A DNA stretch of 64,000 nucleotides, from positions 2,294,001 through 2,358,000 of the forward strand of contig NZ_CP054150.1 of the NCBI RefSeq assembly GCF_021310995.1. The letters are read 5' to 3'. Below, piece after piece: positions 8,899 through 17,985 of the stretch. The DNA is from Agrobacterium vaccinii (GTDB lineage: Bacteria; Pseudomonadota; Alphaproteobacteria; Rhizobiales; Rhizobiaceae). A program made the translations under genes and the position numbers. Position 1 is the stretch's first letter; each line of letters begins with the position of its first letter. Below the pieces are notes generated by a model. That model was not told where the DNA came from and did no database searches. It was given only the letters and a program-made list of their open reading frames with translations.

Positions 8899-9726
8899 TC
8901 AGAGATTCCAGACTTTCGGCACTGGCGCACCATTTCGCAAGAGCGAAATGATCGGAAACAGCATTTTTCTCAGGGTGAAACCATCCTGCGCCGAAAGACG
9001 CACGACGAGCTTTCCCGTCCAGGCGCTGGCGCCGCCGGAAATTCCAGCAATAGCCCGGATTTTAGGCAATAGCGCTTCACTGAGAGGGCCGATGTAAATC
9101 AGGGTGGCGAAAGCAACCTGCCCGGAAAGAACAGGGGACGTGCGGGTCAGTTCTGCGATATTCCCGTCCAGCCGCAATTCTTCCGCATGAACCAGCTTGC
9201 CGCCGTGGCGAATGCGCCAGCGGTCTCGAAACAGCCCCTCCTCCATCATCTCGCCCATGGCCTGACGACCGAGCAAAACAGCTTCGACAGCAATGAATTC
9301 GGCGGAGGCATCGATATCCGCTTCCAGCCTGCGCGTCAGGGAAGCGCGGTCAAAAAGGATGGTTTCCTGTGGCAGCCAGTGAAGTCTGGCGTTGGGCCCA
9401 ACAGTGACGCGGGCGGTGACTTTCGTCGTGCCGGAGGCGGCTTTGTAGACTTTTTCGCAGGCCTGCGTGGACACCACGAGCGATGTCCCCGCACCGGCAA
9501 CCGCTTGCCATTCCATCTCGTCGCCTCCGGTCAAACCGCCGGAGGAGTTGATGAGAACGGCTTCCATTTCGTTGGAAAAGGTTTCGGGCAACCGGATTTT
9601 GGCGCAGCCTTCCTGAAACAATTCGTCCAGACGGCTGCGCCCATTCAGGGCTTTCGTTACAATGCGTCCTCGGCCACGGGCGCGCTGCGGACGGGGTTCA
9701 GGGATGCTTTGCTGGTCTGGCTGCAC
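8899..9726 (-). CDS. ureD: Urease accessory protein UreD
   Basis: UreD binds apo-urease and recruits UreF and UreG for nickel insertion. I start it at the GTG at 9726 because GGAG lies nine bases upstream and the resulting 275 residues match the family length. The open frame extends to 9840, but that N-terminal stretch is not UreD-like. Conserved segments include RSRLDELFQEGCAKIRLPE and NSSGGLTGGDEMEW. The gene overlaps the 3' end of the upstream esterase gene by 70 bases in another frame, which implies one transcript. Confidence 0.93.
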   Translation of the reverse strand: MQPDQQSIPEPRPQRARGRGRIVTKALNGRSRLDELFQEGCAKIRLPETFSNEMEAVLINSSGGLTGGDEMEWQAVAGAGTSLVVSTQACEKVYKAASGTTKVTARVTVGPNARLHWLPQETILFDRASLTRRLEADIDASAEFIAVEAVLLGRQAMGEMMEEGLFRDRWRIRHGGKLVHAEELRLDGNIAELTRTSPVLSGQVAFATLIYIGPLSEALLPKIRAIAGISGGASAWTGKLVVRLSAQDGFTLRKMLFPIISLLRNGAPVPKVWNL

Positions 9727-10877
9727 GTCGTCTCCGAAGCTTTGGCGGATGCGGAAGCGGGAACCGCTTTCACAGAGCAATCCGTCTTCGCCGTCGCGTC
9801 GACAACCATCTGCCCTTCCGTATTCTGGAAGAAGTCCCACATTCTCTCAGCCGCATCAACCTGCCGAATGATTTCAGTCGGCATTTTACGGTCCACGGCC
9901 TGCTGAACCTTGCCGGCGGCTTCACTGACGGGCTTGCGAATAACAGCTGCAGCGGATGCGACCATGTCCGCCTTCATCGTTGCGCGCGGCCAGGCATGGT
10001 CCCATGCATCGATGACGTAGGAGTGGATGCGCGCACCGCTTTTGCAGACGTCATAGGAGTTCAAAGTAAAGCTATCGGTGGATTTGCTTTTGACCGCGCC
10101 CTTGCAGCCATCGATTTCCGCCCAGCGCTTCAACGCAGTCTCACCACTGTACTGCCAATAGGGTTTGCCACCACCCTGATAAGGGTTGGCAGGGTCCTTC
10201 AGCCCAGCGAAGGCAACGATGGAGAGCGGCTTTGCGGGCGTGCAGCTTTTGGCGTCCGGTGCCCACTTGCCCTGATTTTCCATCGGCAGGCCCGCGCGCA
10301 AAGATGCCACGAAACCGGCAGCTGCGAAATCATTGCTGCCCCCGCACAGATATTGCGACAACATGCGCCCGCCACCGGAATAACCGGAGCCGTAGAAACG
10401 GGCTTCATCCACGCAGAGCTTGGATTTTACCATGGTGATCGCGTCGCGGATAAAACCGGGCTCATCCAGCCCACCGTCGCGCTTGGTCACGCCGGGAACG
10501 TTCCAGGCGTTTGTGCCCGGCAACTCGCCGCTGAGGCTGCCCTGAAGCGCCACGACGATAACGCCCTCGCGCTCGCCGACTTTATCCCAGCCGCTGCGGT
10601 CCAGCTGTCCGTTCGGATTGCTGTTGCTGCCATGGAAATCGAACACGACAGGCATTTTCTTGCTTCCGTCATAAGACGACGGAACAAAATAAACGCCGGA
10701 GCGTTTAGAGCCCTCAGACATGAGAGAAAACGCGTGTCTGCCCGGTTGCATTGTCTGCCCGCAGCTCGAAGCCAAAGCTGCGGCGTTCGTGACTGTGAGA
10801 ATGGCAAAGCCCGCGACCAAAACGCGAGCAGGACGGACAAACCGGAGCAACCGGCTAGCAGCAGTCGTAAATTTCAT
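9657..10877 (-). CDS. Secreted polyhydroxybutyrate depolymerase/LpqC-like esterase
   Basis: This 406-residue exported alpha/beta hydrolase resembles the PHB depolymerase/feruloyl esterase (LpqC) family. It has a signal sequence ending near ALASS, the oxyanion segment VVFDFHGSNSNPN, and a nucleophile elbow GSGYSGGGR; a histidine lies in DAWDHAWP. The last 110 residues form an Ala/Ser-rich low-complexity tail with no assigned domain. I prefer the ATG at 10877, which has AAAGG at a good distance, over the GTG at 10883. Its 3' end overlaps ureD by 70 bases, so it appears to be the first gene of the urease operon, an unusual partner. The true substrate is unknown. Confidence 0.8.
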   Translation of the reverse strand: MKFTTAASRLLRFVRPARVLVAGFAILTVTNAAALASSCGQTMQPGRHAFSLMSEGSKRSGVYFVPSSYDGSKKMPVVFDFHGSNSNPNGQLDRSGWDKVGEREGVIVVALQGSLSGELPGTNAWNVPGVTKRDGGLDEPGFIRDAITMVKSKLCVDEARFYGSGYSGGGRMLSQYLCGGSNDFAAAGFVASLRAGLPMENQGKWAPDAKSCTPAKPLSIVAFAGLKDPANPYQGGGKPYWQYSGETALKRWAEIDGCKGAVKSKSTDSFTLNSYDVCKSGARIHSYVIDAWDHAWPRATMKADMVASAAAVIRKPVSEAAGKVQQAVDRKMPTEIIRQVDAAERMWDFFQNTEGQMVVDATAKTDCSVKAVPASASAKASETTCSQTSKASLNPVRSAPVAEDAL

Positions 10878-10989
10878 CGGCACGCCTTTATTGGCACTGT
10901 TCCCGGCCTACTATGCCGGAAAATATGTGGAATGTAAGGGATCGACGGAAGCGGCATGCAGATGGCTCAGCCATTGTGTCTTGCATGCA

Positions 10990-11004
10990 GCAGTTTCGTT
11001 GCCA
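10990..11004 (-). promoter_or_regulatory. Sigma-54-like -24/-12 element upstream of the esterase-urease operon
   Basis: On the minus strand TGGCAAC-N4-CTGC has the essential GG and GC at the correct spacing for RpoN promoters (consensus TGGCACG-N4-TTGC). It lies about 113 bases upstream of the esterase start. Nitrogen control of urease by NtrC and RpoN would fit. The match is imperfect and no certain NtrC site was found, although a TTGC-N13-GCAA inverted repeat lies at 11038-11058. Confidence 0.5.
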
Positions 11005-11130
11005 ATAACACACGTATTACTCAATGAAACGCTAAAATTGCGCATGAATGCTATGCAAAGCTGCAATAGCGGTCACGATTTACATCATTGTTATCCGTTC
11101 GTGAGCCGAAAATGATAGTATAAGGTATTA

Positions 11131-11826
11131 TTATACCGTTAGATGTCTCCGCGCCTCAGCCGTATCCAAGGTTTCAGCCACACCTTCGTGAACAATCTCG
11201 CCGCGGTCCATGATGTAGACGTAATCCGCAAGCTCCCGGCAGAAGTCCAGATACTGTTCCACCAGCAGGATCGCCATGCCGGTGGAATCCCGCAGATATT
11301 TGATCGCCCGCCCGATGTCCTTGATGATGGATGGCTGAATACCCTCGGTCGGCTCGTCCAGTACGAGGATTTTGGGACGTGTTACCAGCGCACGCCCAAT
11401 GGCAAGCTGTTGTTGCTGTCCGCCGGACAGGTCACCCCCGCGCCGCGACAGCATGGATTGAAGCACCGGAAACAGGCTGAAAATATCGTCAGGAATGAAC
11501 CGTTCCTTGCGCGGCAGCGGCGCATAACCCGATTGCAGGTTTTCCTGCACCGTCAACAACGGAAAAATCTCCCGGCCCTGCGGCACATAACCCACCCCGC
11601 GCTTGGCGCGTTGGTGAGGAGCAAGCCCGTTGAGGCTCTCGCCCCCGAAACTTATCGTGCCGCCGCTGAGCGGATGCTGGCCGGTCACGGCCCGCAGCAA
11701 AGAACTCTTGCCCACGCCGTTGCGCCCCAGAACGCAGGTGATCTTGCCCATTTCCGCATTGAGCGAAATACCTCGCAGGGCTTGCGCCGCACCGTAATGG
11801 AGATTGATGTTGTCGACGCTTAGCAT
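11131..11826 (-). CDS. urtE: Urea ABC transporter ATP-binding protein UrtE
   Basis: UrtE is one of two ATPases that drive the urea uptake transporter UrtABCDE. The 231 residues show Walker A GRNGVGKSS, the ABC signature LSGGQQQQLAIGRAL and Walker B ILVLDEP followed by TEGIQPSI, the last a typical UrtE/LivF-like feature. It is the last gene of the minus-strand urt group. A small TerB-like gene lies between it and urtD. Confidence 0.95.
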   Translation of the reverse strand: MLSVDNINLHYGAAQALRGISLNAEMGKITCVLGRNGVGKSSLLRAVTGQHPLSGGTISFGGESLNGLAPHQRAKRGVGYVPQGREIFPLLTVQENLQSGYAPLPRKERFIPDDIFSLFPVLQSMLSRRGGDLSGGQQQQLAIGRALVTRPKILVLDEPTEGIQPSIIKDIGRAIKYLRDSTGMAILLVEQYLDFCRELADYVYIMDRGEIVHEGVAETLDTAEARRHLTV

Positions 11827-11839
11827 TCATCCACCTGTT

Positions 11840-12358
11840 TTAGTTCAGCAAGGTTCGCCGTAAAGCCTGCAAGGCAAGCTCCTGTTCGCTGGTCTTTTCG
11901 CCACCCACTTGGGCGACCTCATCGGCAATATCGATCAGTTGAAGCCGTTCATCGACATCCAGCGCGTTCGCCCAGATATGGCGGAAACGGCGAATGGGAT
12001 CTTCGGGATTGACGACATTCTTCGAAGCCCATTCTCCAAAGACGATCACTTCTTCCATGTCCTTTGACGCGATGATGTTTTTCATCCTGTCTCGAACAAC
12101 CAGTTTTGCCGCTTCCACATGCATCGGCTTTTCATTGGCGAGGCACATGAAGAAGGCAACGGCAGCGATGGCTGGATCACGGATGGAGGCAATCGGTGCG
12201 ATCTCGGCCTTCTTGCGAAAGGACCGGCGCTTATAGGCGCCGCGCATTTTCTCAACCGTATCGATGATTTCACTGCCCGCTTCTCGCATCATCTTCAGCC
12301 GCCAATACCAAACCGCCGCACCGCCAATTGCCATTACCAAAAGTCCGATCAACGCCAT
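11840..12358 (-). CDS. Membrane-anchored TerB-like helical protein in the urt operon
   Basis: This 172-residue protein has an N-terminal membrane segment (about residues 2-18) followed by a charged helical cytoplasmic domain. Its pattern (IRDPAIAAVAFFMCLAN, then acidic helices and DERLQLIDIADEVA) resembles the TerB/DjlA-like tellurite-resistance fold, but I make that link only tentatively. It sits 13 bases before urtE and about 76 bases after urtD on the same strand, so it is probably co-transcribed with the urea transporter. No function in urea uptake is known to me. Confidence 0.6.
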   Translation of the reverse strand: MALIGLLVMAIGGAAVWYWRLKMMREAGSEIIDTVEKMRGAYKRRSFRKKAEIAPIASIRDPAIAAVAFFMCLANEKPMHVEAAKLVVRDRMKNIIASKDMEEVIVFGEWASKNVVNPEDPIRRFRHIWANALDVDERLQLIDIADEVAQVGGEKTSEQELALQALRRTLLN

Positions 12359-12434
12359 GAAATCAACTCCAGATTTTAAATTTCAGGATTTAAATCCGGT
12401 TCTTATGACAGGCGCAAGTAGGACCCTTCTCTTT

Positions 12435-13196
12435 CTACCGCCCCAGATAGTTCTCGATTACCTTCGGATCGCTCGACACAAAATCAATTGATCCTTCAGC
12501 CAGCACCGATCCTTCGGCCAGACACGTCACCTTCACACCAAGCTCGCGTATGAAGCCCATGTCGTGTTCCACCACCACCACGGAGCGGGTCTTGGCGATT
12601 TCCTTCAGCAGCACCGCCGTCTCAGCCGTCTCGGCATCGGTCATGCCTGCCACCGGCTCATCCACCAGCAACAGCTTCGGTTCCTGTGCCAGCAGCATGC
12701 CGATTTCCAGCCATTGCTTTTGCCCGTGAGAAAGATTGGCGGCCAGATCGTTGCGGCGGGAACCGAGGCGGACGGTCGAAAGGATTTCCTCGATACGAGC
12801 CTTGTCCTCTTCCGTCAGACGATAAAACAGCGTGGCGAAGACACCCCGTTTGCGGTTCAGCGCCAGTTCCAGATTGTCCCAGACCGTGTGGCTTTCGAAC
12901 ACGGTCGGCTTCTGAAATTTGCGCCCGATGCCGAGCTGCGCGATATCCGCCTCGTCCTTCTTCGTGAGGTCGATGCTGTCTTCGAACAGCACGGTGCCGC
13001 TGTCGGGCCGCGTCTTGCCGGTAATGATGTCCATCATCGTCGTCTTGCCAGCACCATTTGGGCCGATGATGGCGCGCAACTCTCCCGGCTCGACGACAAA
13101 CGACAGCGAGTTGAGGGCCCGGAAGCCATCGAACGACACGGATACGCCATCCAGATAGAGCAGGCTTTTCGTTCTGTTTTCGGCAATCGTGTTCAT
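12435..13196 (-). CDS. urtD: Urea ABC transporter ATP-binding protein UrtD
   Basis: UrtD is the second ATPase of the urea importer. Its 253 residues carry Walker A GPNGAGKTTMMD, the UrtD-like switch region IGRKFQKPTVFE, signature LSHGQKQWLEIGMLL and Walker B LLLVDEPVAGMTD. It follows urtC with only five bases between the genes, so the two are co-transcribed. Confidence 0.95.
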   Translation of the reverse strand: MNTIAENRTKSLLYLDGVSVSFDGFRALNSLSFVVEPGELRAIIGPNGAGKTTMMDIITGKTRPDSGTVLFEDSIDLTKKDEADIAQLGIGRKFQKPTVFESHTVWDNLELALNRKRGVFATLFYRLTEEDKARIEEILSTVRLGSRRNDLAANLSHGQKQWLEIGMLLAQEPKLLLVDEPVAGMTDAETAETAVLLKEIAKTRSVVVVEHDMGFIRELGVKVTCLAEGSVLAEGSIDFVSSDPKVIENYLGR

Positions 13197-13201
13197 GGTC
13201 T

Positions 13202-14380
13202 CTACTCCGCTGCCTGCTGTGCCGGTTTAGGCCCGTCGTCTTTGCCGACATTCCTGCTCGCCTCCGCCGCCGAGGCGGCGCTCTTTTCACGGCGGCCCAC
13301 CCAATAATGCTGGATGGTCCCAACGATGCCCTTGGGGAAAAACAGCGTGACGGCGATGAACAGCCCGCCCAGCGCAAACAGCCAGAATTCAGGGAATGCG
13401 CCGGTGAAGTAGCTCTTGCCACCGTTGACCAGGATTGCGCCCAGGATCGGTCCGATCAGCGTGCCGCGCCCGCCGACAGCCGTCCACACGACAACCTCGA
13501 TGGAGTTGGCAGGCGCAAATTCGCCGGGGTTGATGATGCCCACCTGCGGCACGAAAAGCGCACCCGCAATACCCGCCATCATGGCAGACACGACGAAGGT
13601 GAAGAGCTTGATATTCTCCACCCGGAAACCGAGAAACCGCACACGGCTTTCGGAATCACGCACACCCACGAGCACTTTGCCGAACTTGGAATTGACGATG
13701 CCGGAGGCGATCAGCAGGCAAAGGGCCAGCATGATCGCCGTCATGGCAAACAGCACGGCACGGGTACCATCGGCCTGAACGGAAAAGCCGAGGATGTCCT
13801 TGAAGTCCGTCAGGCCGTTATTGCCGCCGAAGCCCATATCGTTGCGGAAGAAGGCGAGCAGCAGCGCATAGGTCATCGCTTGCGTGATAATAGAAAGATA
13901 GACGCCGTTGACGCGGGAGCGGAAAGCAAACCAGCCGAAGACAAAGGCGAGCACGCCCGGCACGACCAGCACCATCAGCATGGCAAACCAGAACATGTCG
14001 AAGCCATGCCAGAACCATGGCAGTTCCTTCCAGTTCAGGAACACCATGAAGTCGGGCAGAATGGGATGACCATAGGTGCCGCGCGTGCCGATCTGGCGCA
14101 TCAGATACATGCCCATGGCATAACCGCCGAGTGCGAAGAACGCTGCGTGCCCCAGCGAGAGAATGCCGCAGTAACCCCAGACAAGATCGAGCGCCAGCGC
14201 CAGAATGGCATAGGACAGATACTTGCCCAGCATCGACATGATATAGGTCGGAATGCGGAACGCACTGTCTGCGGGAAGCAGCAGGTTGGACGCAGGCACA
14301 AGCAGCGCAATCGCCAGAATGATGCCGATGGCAATGGAGATGCGGCGGTCGAGTGCGCGCAGGAGGAAGCCGGTAATCAT
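13202..14380 (-). CDS. urtC: Urea ABC transporter permease UrtC
   Basis: UrtC is a LivM-type inner-membrane permease of the urea importer. The 392 residues contain about ten hydrophobic segments and the conserved stretch GYCGILSLGHAAFFALGGYAMG, typical of the branched-chain amino-acid/urea permease family. The C-terminal 30 residues are polar and Ala-rich. Its start overlaps the urtB stop codon by four bases (ATGA), which indicates translational coupling. Confidence 0.95.
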   Translation of the reverse strand: MITGFLLRALDRRISIAIGIILAIALLVPASNLLLPADSAFRIPTYIMSMLGKYLSYAILALALDLVWGYCGILSLGHAAFFALGGYAMGMYLMRQIGTRGTYGHPILPDFMVFLNWKELPWFWHGFDMFWFAMLMVLVVPGVLAFVFGWFAFRSRVNGVYLSIITQAMTYALLLAFFRNDMGFGGNNGLTDFKDILGFSVQADGTRAVLFAMTAIMLALCLLIASGIVNSKFGKVLVGVRDSESRVRFLGFRVENIKLFTFVVSAMMAGIAGALFVPQVGIINPGEFAPANSIEVVVWTAVGGRGTLIGPILGAILVNGGKSYFTGAFPEFWLFALGGLFIAVTLFFPKGIVGTIQHYWVGRREKSAASAAEASRNVGKDDGPKPAQQAAE

Positions 14381-15984
14381 GCTTCTATGGCCCTTCCCTT
14401 GAGTGCGAAGAGCCCGCGAGGCCGCTTCTGGATGAACAGGATGATGAGAACGAGAACGAGGATTTTGCCGAGAACCGCACCGACGGTGGGTTCAAGAAAT
14501 TTGTTGAGAACACCCAGCGTCAGCGCACCGACGAAGGTGCCCCAGAGATTACCGACCCCGCCGAACACCACGACCATGAAACTGTCGATGATGTAGGACT
14601 GGCCGAGATTTGGGGAGACGTTATCGATCTGGCTCAGCGCAACACCGGCCAGCCCGGCAACGCCAGAACCCAGTGCAAAGGTGAAGGCATCAACCCAAGG
14701 CGTCCTGATACCCATGGATGACGCCATGCGGCGGTTCTGTGTCACGGCCCGCATTTGCAGGCCGAAGGCGGAGCGCTTCAAGAGAAGCAGAAGGGCGAAG
14801 AACACCGACAGCGAGAAGCAGACGATCCAGACGCGGTTCCAGGTGAAGTTGAGATAGCCGACGCTGAAGGAACCGGACATCCAGCTGGGATTGCCGACCT
14901 CACGATTGGTCGGGCCGAAAATGGAACGCACGCCCTGCTGCAACATCAGCGAAATGCCCCATGTCGCCAGCAATGTTTCCAGCGGACGACCATAGAGAAA
15001 ACGGATCACCCCGCGCTCCATGACCAAACCCACAGCACCGGTAACGAGGAAAGCCACCGGCAGCGCAATCGTCAGCGACCAATCGAACAAAGCGGGATAG
15101 TTGCTGCGGATCACCTCTTGCACCATGAAGGTGGAGTAAGCGCCGATCATCACCATTTCGCCATGCGCCATGTTGATGATGCCCATCACGCCGAAGGTAA
15201 TGGCAAGGCCGATGGCCGCCAGCAACAGAACAGAGCCGAGCGACAGGCCGTACCAGATGTTCTGCGCGGCATCCCAAAGCGCCAGCGTGCTTTCGATTTT
15301 GATGATCGCAGACATCACATCTTCGCGCAGCATCGGGTCGAGCGACGGAGACGCAGATTGAAGAATGCCGATGACACCGCGACCGCCGATATTCGCGATC
15401 GTTTGGATCGCCGCGCGTTTTTCCTCAACGGAACGGTCGGACGCCAGCACCGAAACCGCACGTGCCTCTTCCATGCGGGTCCGCACCTGCGCATCCGTTT
15501 CCTTGGCAAGTGCTGCTTCCAGCAATTGCAGGTTTTCCGCGCTCGGCGCCTTCAGCACCGCATCTGCTGCGGAAAGGCGGACGGACTTTTCCGGGCTAAG
15601 CAACGTCAGACCGCCGAGGGCTGCGCGAATGACGCGGCGAAGATTGTTATTGACCTTGATCTTGGCAACCGCCGCCTTCGGCGCTTCACCAACACTGTCG
15701 CCGTTCAGCGGATCGATGAGCGTAAAATTGGCACCGGCGGGTTTGGTCATGAAAACGAGGTTGTCAGCTTTGCGAACGTAAAGCTCGCCCTCTGCAAAGG
15801 CATTCAGCGGCGGGACCACGCGTGGGTCTCCGGTCGCCGCGATCTGCCCGATCAGCGCTTCGGCCTGCTTGAAATCGGCAGTGCCGAGGGAGTCGATGAG
15901 GGGTTTTGGGTCGCTTTGCTGAGCGAAGGCAGAAAAAACGATGCTGAGCAGCAAGCTAATGGTGACGAACAAACGACGAAACAT
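14377..15984 (-). CDS. urtB: Urea ABC transporter permease UrtB
   Basis: UrtB is the LivH-type permease subunit. I start it at the ATG at 15984 because AAGGGGGA precedes it and the N-terminus (MFRRLFVTISLLLSIVFSAFA) is a signal sequence; the longer open frame runs into the intergenic repeat. The 535 residues match UrtB. A periplasmic N-terminal domain of about 230 residues with Ala-rich helices precedes the membrane domain, which holds FGVMGIINMAHGEMVMIGAY. This long extra-membrane N-terminus distinguishes UrtB from ordinary LivH. It is the first permease gene after urtA. Confidence 0.95.
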   Translation of the reverse strand: MFRRLFVTISLLLSIVFSAFAQQSDPKPLIDSLGTADFKQAEALIGQIAATGDPRVVPPLNAFAEGELYVRKADNLVFMTKPAGANFTLIDPLNGDSVGEAPKAAVAKIKVNNNLRRVIRAALGGLTLLSPEKSVRLSAADAVLKAPSAENLQLLEAALAKETDAQVRTRMEEARAVSVLASDRSVEEKRAAIQTIANIGGRGVIGILQSASPSLDPMLREDVMSAIIKIESTLALWDAAQNIWYGLSLGSVLLLAAIGLAITFGVMGIINMAHGEMVMIGAYSTFMVQEVIRSNYPALFDWSLTIALPVAFLVTGAVGLVMERGVIRFLYGRPLETLLATWGISLMLQQGVRSIFGPTNREVGNPSWMSGSFSVGYLNFTWNRVWIVCFSLSVFFALLLLLKRSAFGLQMRAVTQNRRMASSMGIRTPWVDAFTFALGSGVAGLAGVALSQIDNVSPNLGQSYIIDSFMVVVFGGVGNLWGTFVGALTLGVLNKFLEPTVGAVLGKILVLVLIILFIQKRPRGLFALKGRAIEA

Positions 15985-16086
15985 GATCCAAGTCCCCCTT
16001 GGAGCCTGCGCTGCACCTAGATACAGGCTGGCAAAACGTAACAGAAGAGGGATTTGGCCCTCGGATTCTGCCTCCCTCTCCACGTC

Positions 16087-16187
16087 ATCCTCGGGCTTGG
16101 CCCGAGGATCTACCACAGCAGCGGCGTATTCTCGTTGACGAAGAGTGTGGAGCGGAGGCAGCAGATCCTCGGGACAAGCCCGAGGAT
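16087..16187. repeat. Paired hairpin intergenic repeat, copy 1
   Basis: Two 23-bp hairpins lie between urtA and urtB. The first (16087-16109) is a 10-bp stem ATCCTCGGGC / GCCCGAGGAT with a 3-base loop. The second (16165-16187) is a 9-bp stem ATCCTCGGG / CCCGAGGAT with loop ACAAG. The same design recurs at 50061-50138. They resemble REP-like palindromes of rhizobial genomes. Here they may attenuate transcription or stabilise the mRNA between the highly expressed binding protein and the permeases. Confidence 0.85.
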
Positions 16188-16252
16188 TACGTTGCGTGAG
16201 AGGAGCGGTGCCAGCCAAATCACTTGACTAGCACTCCCGGCCCTCGCGCGTA

Positions 16253-17542
16253 TCAGCTACCCTTGCCGCCGCACTTGCCCGTCGCAACGTTGAAGTTGCC
16301 GCAGGACATTGGCTTGCGCCAATCGGAGATCAGGTCTTTCGAGTCAGGCAGGTAGTCCGACCATTCGTCACCAACAACCTGTGGCGTTTCCTGAACGACC
16401 TGGAACTGGCCATCCGCCTGTATTTCACCGATCAGCACCGGCTTGGTGATGTGGTGGTTCGGCATGACGGTGGAGTAGCCGCCCGAGAGGTTCGGCACGG
16501 AGACACCGATGATGCTGTCGAGAACCTTGTCGGTTTCCGTCGTGCCAGCGGCTTCAACGGCCTTCACCCACGCGTTAAAACCGATATAGGCGGCTTCCAT
16601 CGGGTCGTTGGTCACGCGCTTGTCGTTCTTTGTAAAAGCGTGCCATTCCTTGATGAACTCGGCATTGGCAGGGCTATCGACGGACTGGAAGTAGTTCCAG
16701 GCAGCAAGGTGGCCAACCAGCGGGCCCGTATCGAGACCGGCAAGCTCTTCTTCACCAACAGAGAAGGCCACGACTGGAATATCTTCGGCCTTCACGCCCT
16801 GGTTTGCCAGTTCCTTGTAGAAGGGAACGTTGGCGTCACCATTGATGGTGGAAACGACGGCCGTCTTCTTGCCAGCCGAGCCGAATTTCTTGATATCGGA
16901 GACGATGGTCTGCCAGTCCGAATGGCCAAATGGCGTGTAGTTGACCATGATGTCCTCAGGCTTCACGCCCTTGGATTCCAGATAGGCCTTGAGAATTTTG
17001 TTGGTTGTTTGTGGGTAGACATAGTCCGTACCCGCCAGAACCCAGCGCTCGACGCCTTCGGTGTTGGCCAGATAATCCACTGCGGGAATGGCCTGCTGGT
17101 TCGGCGCGGCACCGGTGTAGAAAATGTTGCGGGAGGATTCTTCGCCCTCATACTGCACGGGATAGAATAGGATGGAGTTCAGCTCTTCGAACACCGGCAG
17201 AACGGATTTGCGCGAGGACGACGTCCAGCAACCGAAAACGGCAGCGACCTTATCCTGGCTGATCAACTGACGGGCTTTTTCAGCAAAGAGTGGCCAGTCG
17301 GATGCGGGATCGACCACAACGGCTTCGAGCTTCTTGCCGAGAACGCCACCCTTCTTGTTCTGCTCGTCGATGAGCATCAACATCGCATCTTTAAGGGTGG
17401 TTTCGGAAATGGCCATGGTGCCGGACAAGGAGTGCAGCACGCCGATCTTGATCGTGTCGTCAGCGGCGAATGCACCGTGGAAGGCGGTGGTGGACATAAT
17501 GGCGCCGAGCAAGGCGCCGGTCAGCATTGTCTTGAAAGTCAT
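16253..17542 (-). CDS. urtA: Urea ABC transporter substrate-binding protein UrtA
   Basis: UrtA is the periplasmic urea receptor of the UrtABCDE importer. The 429 residues begin with a signal peptide cleaved near AFHGAFAADD. The mature protein has the type I periplasmic fold with IKIGVLHSLSGTMAISE at its start. It contains the UrtA-typical AVFGCWTSSSRKSVLPV and YYPVQYEGEE-like stretch (here FYPVQYEGEESS), and ends in a Cys/Gly tail (SCGNFNVATGKCGG). It is the first gene of the urt operon, about 270 bases from urtB, with the hairpin repeat in between. Confidence 0.97.
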   Translation of the reverse strand: MTFKTMLTGALLGAIMSTTAFHGAFAADDTIKIGVLHSLSGTMAISETTLKDAMLMLIDEQNKKGGVLGKKLEAVVVDPASDWPLFAEKARQLISQDKVAAVFGCWTSSSRKSVLPVFEELNSILFYPVQYEGEESSRNIFYTGAAPNQQAIPAVDYLANTEGVERWVLAGTDYVYPQTTNKILKAYLESKGVKPEDIMVNYTPFGHSDWQTIVSDIKKFGSAGKKTAVVSTINGDANVPFYKELANQGVKAEDIPVVAFSVGEEELAGLDTGPLVGHLAAWNYFQSVDSPANAEFIKEWHAFTKNDKRVTNDPMEAAYIGFNAWVKAVEAAGTTETDKVLDSIIGVSVPNLSGGYSTVMPNHHITKPVLIGEIQADGQFQVVQETPQVVGDEWSDYLPDSKDLISDWRKPMSCGNFNVATGKCGGKGS

Positions 17543-17578
17543 AGGAAGGACCCCTCTCCTGTTCAGCCTCTTTGGGCT

Positions 17579-17598
17579 CAGCGGTTATTTTACCGCTG
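17579..17598 (-). promoter_or_regulatory. Small inverted repeat in the urtA leader
   Basis: CAGCGGT and ACCGCTG form a 7-bp stem around a 6-base AT loop, 37 bases upstream of the urtA start codon. It could be a leader hairpin or an operator; nothing further supports either. Confidence 0.3.
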
Positions 17599-17732
17599 CT
17601 GGGAGGGACTATCGGCTTCACGACCGTGAAACCGTATACGTTAATTGACGTAGATGGGGTGGCGAAACGGGAACATAGGCGCAAAGCAAAGCGTCACGCC
17701 GGAAGCGTTCCGCATTTTCGCGCAACGTCGGC

Positions 17733-17933
17733 TCAGTTGTGCGGCTTGTCCAGATCGGGCTTTTCCGAAATGGCGTCCTGATGGTACCAGCTGTCGAAAT
17801 CCACATAGGTGGTTGGCGATGTCACAGACTTTACCTGCGCAACAGGTTCATGGCGAAAACCCTTGAACCCTGCCCGCCCACCGACAGGGAACTGGTAAAT
17901 CGTTGCGCTTTGCATGTTGGGGTCGCTTCTCAT
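17733..17933 (-). CDS. gstI: Glutamine synthetase translation inhibitor GstI (DUF2735)
   Basis: This 66-residue protein matches DUF2735 in its N-terminal signature ATIYQFPVGGRAG and in its size. In Rhizobium leguminosarum a gene of this family, gstI, lies divergently upstream of glnII, and its product blocks translation of glnII mRNA. Here the gene has the same divergent position, 476 bases from glnII. The ATG at 17933 has an upstream purine-rich site (GGGAGAAGG). It would let the cell shut off GSII synthesis when nitrogen is ample. The assignment rests on both family and position. Confidence 0.85.
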   Translation of the reverse strand: MRSDPNMQSATIYQFPVGGRAGFKGFRHEPVAQVKSVTSPTTYVDFDSWYHQDAISEKPDLDKPHN

Positions 17934-17985
17934 GAGACCTTCTCCCTTTCGAACGCTTCAGCATTTTTGCTTCATCTACAATATA

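Noticed and set aside
13307..16020. Long plus-strand open frames of 429 and 421 codons opposite urtC and urtB
   Set aside because: They mirror intact permease genes and are rich in His, Arg and Gln as expected for antisense frames.
16060..16210. N-terminal extension of urtB into the intergenic repeat
   Set aside because: The extra 78 codons run through the hairpin repeats and precede a clear ribosome site and signal peptide at 15984.
17543..17732. Sigma-54 promoter for urtA
   Set aside because: I searched the minus strand for a TGGC and GC pair at the right spacing and found none.
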